Shown here: in pieces, positions 60,288 through 64,000 of the stretch
Layout: each line of letters opens with the position of its first letter
How positions within the stretch are numbered: position 1 is the first letter of the stretch
Assembly: GCA_039915945.1 (NCBI GenBank)
Contig: JBDSMH010000102.1
Span: 26,008 to 90,007, forward strand
Source: DATLFA01 sp039915945
GTDB taxonomy: Bacteria; Actinomycetota; Acidimicrobiia; Acidimicrobiales; WLNW01
Direction: 5' to 3'
Length of the DNA: 64,000 nt
Position numbers and translations under genes: made by a program
Notes under the pieces: model-generated
The model's database searches: none
What the model was told of the DNA's origin: nothing
The model's input: only the letters and a program-made list of their open reading frames with translations

Positions 60288-61580
60288 CTACTCGATGCCC
60301 GCCGCGGTGCGTAGCTCGGCCCACTTCGCCTCGGCGGCAGGGCGCCGGCTCGGGATGTGCTCGGTCGGCCATCCTTCGACCGGCGCGTACGACTTGAGCA
60401 GCGTCCTCGCCAGCACCGACTTGTGGAGCTCGTCGGGGCCATCTCCGATCGGCCCGAAGCGCGTCGAGCGATACCACTCTTCGACGGGCAGGTCGGTCGA
60501 GTAGCCGAGCGCGCCACACACTTGAATCGTGCGGTCGAGCACCGCGAGCACGGTCTTGGACACGTGGGCTTTGACCATGCCGAGTTCGGCACGAACCCGC
60601 GCCGAGCCCAGCTTGTCCATCTTCCACGCCGTCTGAAAAGTGAGAAGTCGCGCCGCTTGGATCTCGGTGTGCGACAGCGCGATGTAATCCTGCACCATCT
60701 GGTGCTGGCCGAGCAGCTTGCCGTGAGAGGTGCGCGAAACGGCGCGCTCACACATGATGTCGAGCGAGCGTTGTGCCTGTCCGAGCCAACGCATCGCGTG
60801 GTGAATGCGACCGCCGCCGAGACGCTGTTGGGCGAGAACGAAACCCGCGCCGGGAGCGCCGATGAGGTGGTCGGCCGGTACGCGGCAATCGCGAAAGGTG
60901 ATTTCGGCGTGATTGCCCAGGCGTCCGTACGACGCGTCGGGATGCGCCATCGTGCCGATGTCACGAACGATGTCCATGCCCGGTGTACCGGTGGGAACGA
61001 TGATGATCGACGCGTGCTTGTGCGGACGGCTCTCCGGGTTGGTCTCTGCGAACACCAGCACGATGTCGGCCACCGATGCGTTGGAGATGAACCACTTATG
61101 ACCGTTGATCACCCACTCGTTGCCATCTCTCGTTGCCGTCGTGCTGATGACGGTGGGATCGGCCCCGGCATGAAAGGGCTCGGTCAACGCGAACGCGCTG
61201 GAGATCTCGCCGCGCATGTTCGGCCACAACCATCGCTCTTTCTGCTCGTCGGTGGCGCCATGTGCGAGCAACTCCATGTTGCCGCTATCGGGTGCTTGCA
61301 CCCCGAAGATCGTCATGGAGTACATGCAGCGGCCGATGATCTCCGACATCAACGCCAACTTCAGTTGGCCGAAGCCCGGACCGCCGAGCTTGGGGTCGAG
61401 GAACGCGGCCCAGAGGCCCTCTTCTTTCACCTTGCCCTGTAGGTGCGCTTTCACCACCGCCCACTCTTCGCGGGGCAGTTCGCGAAACACCGGCTCGAGC
61501 GGGATCAGCTGCTCGTCGATGAACGTGCGCATCCATTGCAGCTTCGCCTCGAACTCTGGCTCGGTCTCGAAATCCCACAT
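60288..61580 (-). CDS. Acyl-CoA dehydrogenase (ACAD10/11-like)
   Basis: The 430-residue flavoprotein has the ACAD motifs: MTIFGVQAPDSGNMELLAHG, SSAFALTEPFHAGADPTVIS (substrate motif), WVINGHKWFISNAS, GGGRIHHAMRWLGQAQRSLD, IQVCGALGYSTDLPVEEWYR and FGPIGDGPDELHKSVLA. The catalytic base of related long-chain enzymes is expected near the GDGPDE... region. The next gene codes for an APH-like kinase, the same pair as in mammalian ACAD10/11. A 13-bp palindrome (ATCACGGCGTGAT at 61618-61630) lies just before the start. Confidence 0.93.
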   Translation of the reverse strand: MWDFETEPEFEAKLQWMRTFIDEQLIPLEPVFRELPREEWAVVKAHLQGKVKEEGLWAAFLDPKLGGPGFGQLKLALMSEIIGRCMYSMTIFGVQAPDSGNMELLAHGATDEQKERWLWPNMRGEISSAFALTEPFHAGADPTVISTTATRDGNEWVINGHKWFISNASVADIVLVFAETNPESRPHKHASIIIVPTGTPGMDIVRDIGTMAHPDASYGRLGNHAEITFRDCRVPADHLIGAPGAGFVLAQQRLGGGRIHHAMRWLGQAQRSLDIMCERAVSRTSHGKLLGQHQMVQDYIALSHTEIQAARLLTFQTAWKMDKLGSARVRAELGMVKAHVSKTVLAVLDRTIQVCGALGYSTDLPVEEWYRSTRFGPIGDGPDELHKSVLARTLLKSYAPVEGWPTEHIPSRRPAAEAKWAELRTAAGIE

Positions 61581-61671
61581 CGTGACGACCTTTCGGGGGC
61601 GGCGAAGGCCGGAACATATCACGGCGTGATTTGGCTGTGATCAGCTCCCCCTGCGAACAGGCCGGCCCTGA

Positions 61672-62709
61672 TCAGCGCGGTGGGCGGCGCCGGATACGGG
61701 CGTCGGCGAGCGCGGGCGGCGTATACCCCGCGTCGGCCCAACTGAAGTTCTTGCCGGGGGGCACAATCTGGTCGATTCGATCGAGCACGTCGACGGGCAG
61801 CGACACGTCGAGCGCCGGCAACTGGCTCGTCAATTGGTCCATCGTGCGCGGGCCGATGATCGCCGAGGTCACCGCGGGGTTGTTCAGGACCCAGGCGATC
61901 GCCAGGTCGACGAGGGGCAGGCCGACCTCGTCGGCCAGCGTGCCGAGGGCATCGGCCGCCTGCAGCTTGGCTTGATTCTCCGGCTTGCTCAGGTCGTAGC
62001 GATCAGGGCTGCGTTGGGCGCGGCGGCTGGTGAGATCGGCGGACCCGAGACGCCACGAGCCGGACAACCAACCTCCCGCCAGGGGGCTCCACGGGATTAC
62101 GCCCATGCCGTATTTCTGGCAGGCCGGCAATACCTCGGCTTCGACACCGCGTACGAGAATCGAATACGGCGGCTGCTCACAGACGAAGCGTTCGCGTTGG
62201 CGTCGTTCGGCGGTCCATTGCGCTTCGACGATTGCAGGCGCGGGAAAGGTGGAGCTACCGAGGTAGCGCACCTTGCCCTGCCGCACGAGATCGGTGAGTG
62301 CGCCGAGCGTCTCGTCGATGTCGACCCGTGGGTCGAACCGATGCGCCTGGTAGAGATCGATGTGATCGGTACCGAGGCGCCGCAAACTGGCCTCGCACTC
62401 TTTCATGATCCAATAGCGCGACGTGCCGCTCTGGTTGGGTCGCGTGCCCATCGGTGCATAGAACTTGGTGGCGAGAACCACCTCATCACGACGGCCGGCG
62501 ATGGCCTTGCCCACGATCTCTTCGGACTCTCCACCCGAGTACACATCCGCGGTATCGATGAAGTTGATGCCGGCATCGAGCGCAGCGTGAATGATCGCGA
62601 TCGAGTCGTCGTGATCGGCGTTACCCCACGCACCGAGCATCATCGCGCCGAGACAAAGCGGACTGACCTGCAACCCTGTGCGTCCCAAACTGCGATAGTG
62701 CACCTGCAC
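61672..62709 (-). CDS. Aldo/keto reductase
   Basis: The 345-residue protein has YRSLGRTGLQVSPLCLGAMM, GINFIDTADVYSGGESEEIV (catalytic Asp and Tyr), ATKFYAP (Lys), DLYQAHRFDPRVDIDET (His) and VIPWSPLAGGWLSG. The full Asp-Tyr-Lys-His set is present, so it should reduce aldehydes or ketones with NADPH. GTG at 62709 or 62703 may be the start. It is divergent from the CoA ligase. Confidence 0.92.
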   Translation of the reverse strand: MQVHYRSLGRTGLQVSPLCLGAMMLGAWGNADHDDSIAIIHAALDAGINFIDTADVYSGGESEEIVGKAIAGRRDEVVLATKFYAPMGTRPNQSGTSRYWIMKECEASLRRLGTDHIDLYQAHRFDPRVDIDETLGALTDLVRQGKVRYLGSSTFPAPAIVEAQWTAERRQRERFVCEQPPYSILVRGVEAEVLPACQKYGMGVIPWSPLAGGWLSGSWRLGSADLTSRRAQRSPDRYDLSKPENQAKLQAADALGTLADEVGLPLVDLAIAWVLNNPAVTSAIIGPRTMDQLTSQLPALDVSLPVDVLDRIDQIVPPGKNFSWADAGYTPPALADARIRRRPPR

Positions 62710-62822
62710 ACTCCGATCTCACGGTCGACCCGATCTCACGTCGACTCGGCAACGCTACTGCTGCGCTCGGCACGGTAGGGTCCGGCCGCCGGAGCCGCCT
62801 CCCGCTCGAAGGGGTTCATCAC

Positions 62823-64000
62823 GTGCCGAAGCGCTTTCGCCGCCGATTCGAAGCAGTCGATCATCGCGAACTCATCGCGACCTATCCACCGCCGCCCGAA
62901 TACTTCGAGACGCACTACTACATGGAGCCCGAGCGGATCGAACGCCTGCAACTCACGCGTCTGCAAGAAGAATGCCGCCGAGCGTACGACGAAGTGCCGT
63001 TCTACGAACATCGGTGGGCGGAAGCCGGTTTCGAACCCTCGCAGATCCAAACACTCGCCGATCTCAACCTCGTGCCCATCTACGACATCGACGACATCAG
63101 AGCGAGCATCGCCGCGCATCCACCGTATGGCGACTATCAGGGTGTGAGCGTGGCCGACGCGAAGCACGCGCCGTTGCGCCTCTTTTGGAGCGGTGGCACC
63201 ACCGGCCGCGCTCGCCCCACGCTCTACACCGAGTGGGACCGACAAGTCGCGTCGGTGACCGTTGCGCGTGCGCTCTACTTACACGGCATTCGACCCGGCG
63301 ATGTCGTACTCAACGCGTGGGCGTTCAGCACCCACACCGGCGCGTTCGCGTTCGACGAAGGGCTGCACAACTGGCTCAACTGTGTGGCGATCACCGCCGG
63401 CACCGGCAATGTGACGCCAACCAAGATGCAGATCGAACTGGCCCGCGAATACCAAGCGGCGACGATCCTCACGACGCCTGACTACCTCTTGCACATCGCC
63501 GCGACGGCGATCGAGATGGGGCTCGATCCGAAGGAGGACTTCTTCATCCGCACCCTGCCGACGCCGGGCCAGAATCCGAAGGTCTCCGAGGTGTGGGGCG
63601 TTCCCACTTGGGACAGCTATGGCACGCACGAAGTGCAGTATGTGTCGATGGAGTGCCCGGCACGCGGTGGTTTGCACATCAACGAAGACGCGTTCATCGT
63701 GCAGATCGTCGACCCCGAGACGAAGGAACCCGTGCCCGATGGCCAACGAGGCAACATCGTCTATACGTGCCTCTACAAGACCGGTAGCCCTCAGGTGCGT
63801 TTCGACACGCAAGACCTGTCGGCGTTGTATCCGCGTCAGCAATGTGCGTGCGGAAGCTGGCTGCGAAAGATGGATTACTTCCGTGGCCGCAGCGACACCA
63901 TGGTCAAGTTGCGCGGGCTCAATATCTGGCCCGAAGACGTCGGTCGAGTGGTGTGCGAAGACCCCCGCGTGCGGCCCGATTGGTTCGTTATCGTCGAACG
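62823..64000 (+). CDS. PaaK-like AMP-forming CoA ligase (cut by window end)
   Basis: The frame from GTG 62823 (AAGGGG upstream) stays open to the window edge, 392 codons. It has APLRLFWSGGTTGRARPTLY (phosphate loop), WAFSTHTGAFAFDEGLHNWL, FIRTLPTPGQNPKVSEVWGV, TWDSYGTHEVQ (adenylate motif with Tyr-Gly-x-x-Glu) and CACGSWLRKMDYFRGRSDTM with the start of the C-terminal hinge. This matches phenylacetate-CoA ligase and relatives, with a Cys pair like their zinc site. It would activate an aromatic or cyclic acid for the acyl-CoA pathway. Confidence 0.92.
   Translation, partial: MPKRFRRRFEAVDHRELIATYPPPPEYFETHYYMEPERIERLQLTRLQEECRRAYDEVPFYEHRWAEAGFEPSQIQTLADLNLVPIYDIDDIRASIAAHPPYGDYQGVSVADAKHAPLRLFWSGGTTGRARPTLYTEWDRQVASVTVARALYLHGIRPGDVVLNAWAFSTHTGAFAFDEGLHNWLNCVAITAGTGNVTPTKMQIELAREYQAATILTTPDYLLHIAATAIEMGLDPKEDFFIRTLPTPGQNPKVSEVWGVPTWDSYGTHEVQYVSMECPARGGLHINEDAFIVQIVDPETKEPVPDGQRGNIVYTCLYKTGSPQVRFDTQDLSALYPRQQCACGSWLRKMDYFRGRSDTMVKLRGLNIWPEDVGRVVCEDPRVRPDWFVIVE

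Noticed and set aside
61618..61630. ATCACGGCGTGAT palindrome before the acyl-CoA dehydrogenase as a firm operator
   Set aside because: It is short and seen only once, so it is mentioned in the gene entry but not called.

Overview
The window looks like a high-GC actinobacterial chromosome. The gene families suggest an aerobic heterotroph of the class Acidimicrobiia (Ilumatobacter-like) or a relative: a DevR/DevS pair, a 3-subunit-scale set of Ltp thiolases with DUF35 partners, tandem-fused CaiB/BaiF CoA-transferases, amidohydrolase-2 enzymes, many SDRs and TetR regulators, and GTG starts with purine-rich ribosome binding sites. The lineage is inference. No rRNA, tRNA, CRISPR array, phage gene or transposase was seen.

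1-19 kb is a stress and hypoxia island. It holds a DevS-like GAF sensor kinase (1039-2187), an Rv2004c-like kinase/AAA protein (2229-3710), a DevR/DosR-like response regulator (4808-5518), two PPOX-fold flavin proteins, a universal stress protein, a CBS-DUF1918 protein, an HDAC-like deacetylase and a three-cupredoxin multicopper oxidase. Short palindromes of the form GGGACCnnnGTCCC, resembling the mycobacterial DevR box, precede several of these genes (3740, 5529, 9047, 10890, 10923), with one distant copy at 57596. The same island holds several broken genes: a flavodoxin without its N-terminus, a superoxide dismutase with an in-frame TAG and a replaced metal ligand, an LdhA-type dehydrogenase with two internal deletions, and a serpin with a deletion and two compensating frameshifts. 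A glutaminase-STAS-cNMP protein, a receiver/hybrid kinase pair and an orphan Flp pilin with a strong terminator complete it.

19-25 kb is mixed: a GT2 glycosyltransferase, a frameshifted CocE-type hydrolase, a VOC protein and a cytochrome P450.

25-49.7 kb is a large CoA-thioester catabolic cluster: three amidohydrolases, two tandem CaiB fusions, two Ltp thiolase/DUF35 pairs, an oligopeptide-type ABC importer without ATPases, SDRs, an MDR oxidoreductase, a 2,4-dienoyl-CoA-reductase-like flavoprotein and two TetR regulators. Three divergent or single promoters carry a shared 14-bp palindrome (consensus ATAGTAnnTACTAT), which suggests one local regulator.

49.7-57.9 kb holds two MFS transporters, an NTF2-like protein, an enoyl-CoA hydratase preceded by a 48-bp inverted repeat, a SpoIIE-type phosphatase, a YihY-like membrane protein, a diguanylate cyclase and a small cysteine-rich protein behind a DevR-like box. 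57.9-64 kb holds a second acyl-CoA operon (TetR, SDR, APH-like kinase, acyl-CoA dehydrogenase), an aldo/keto reductase and a PaaK-like CoA ligase cut by the window end. The substrate of the catabolic cluster cannot be read from sequence; the CoA ligase, CoA transferase, dehydrogenase, hydratase and Ltp-aldolase set fits degradation of a branched, cyclic or steroid-like acid.
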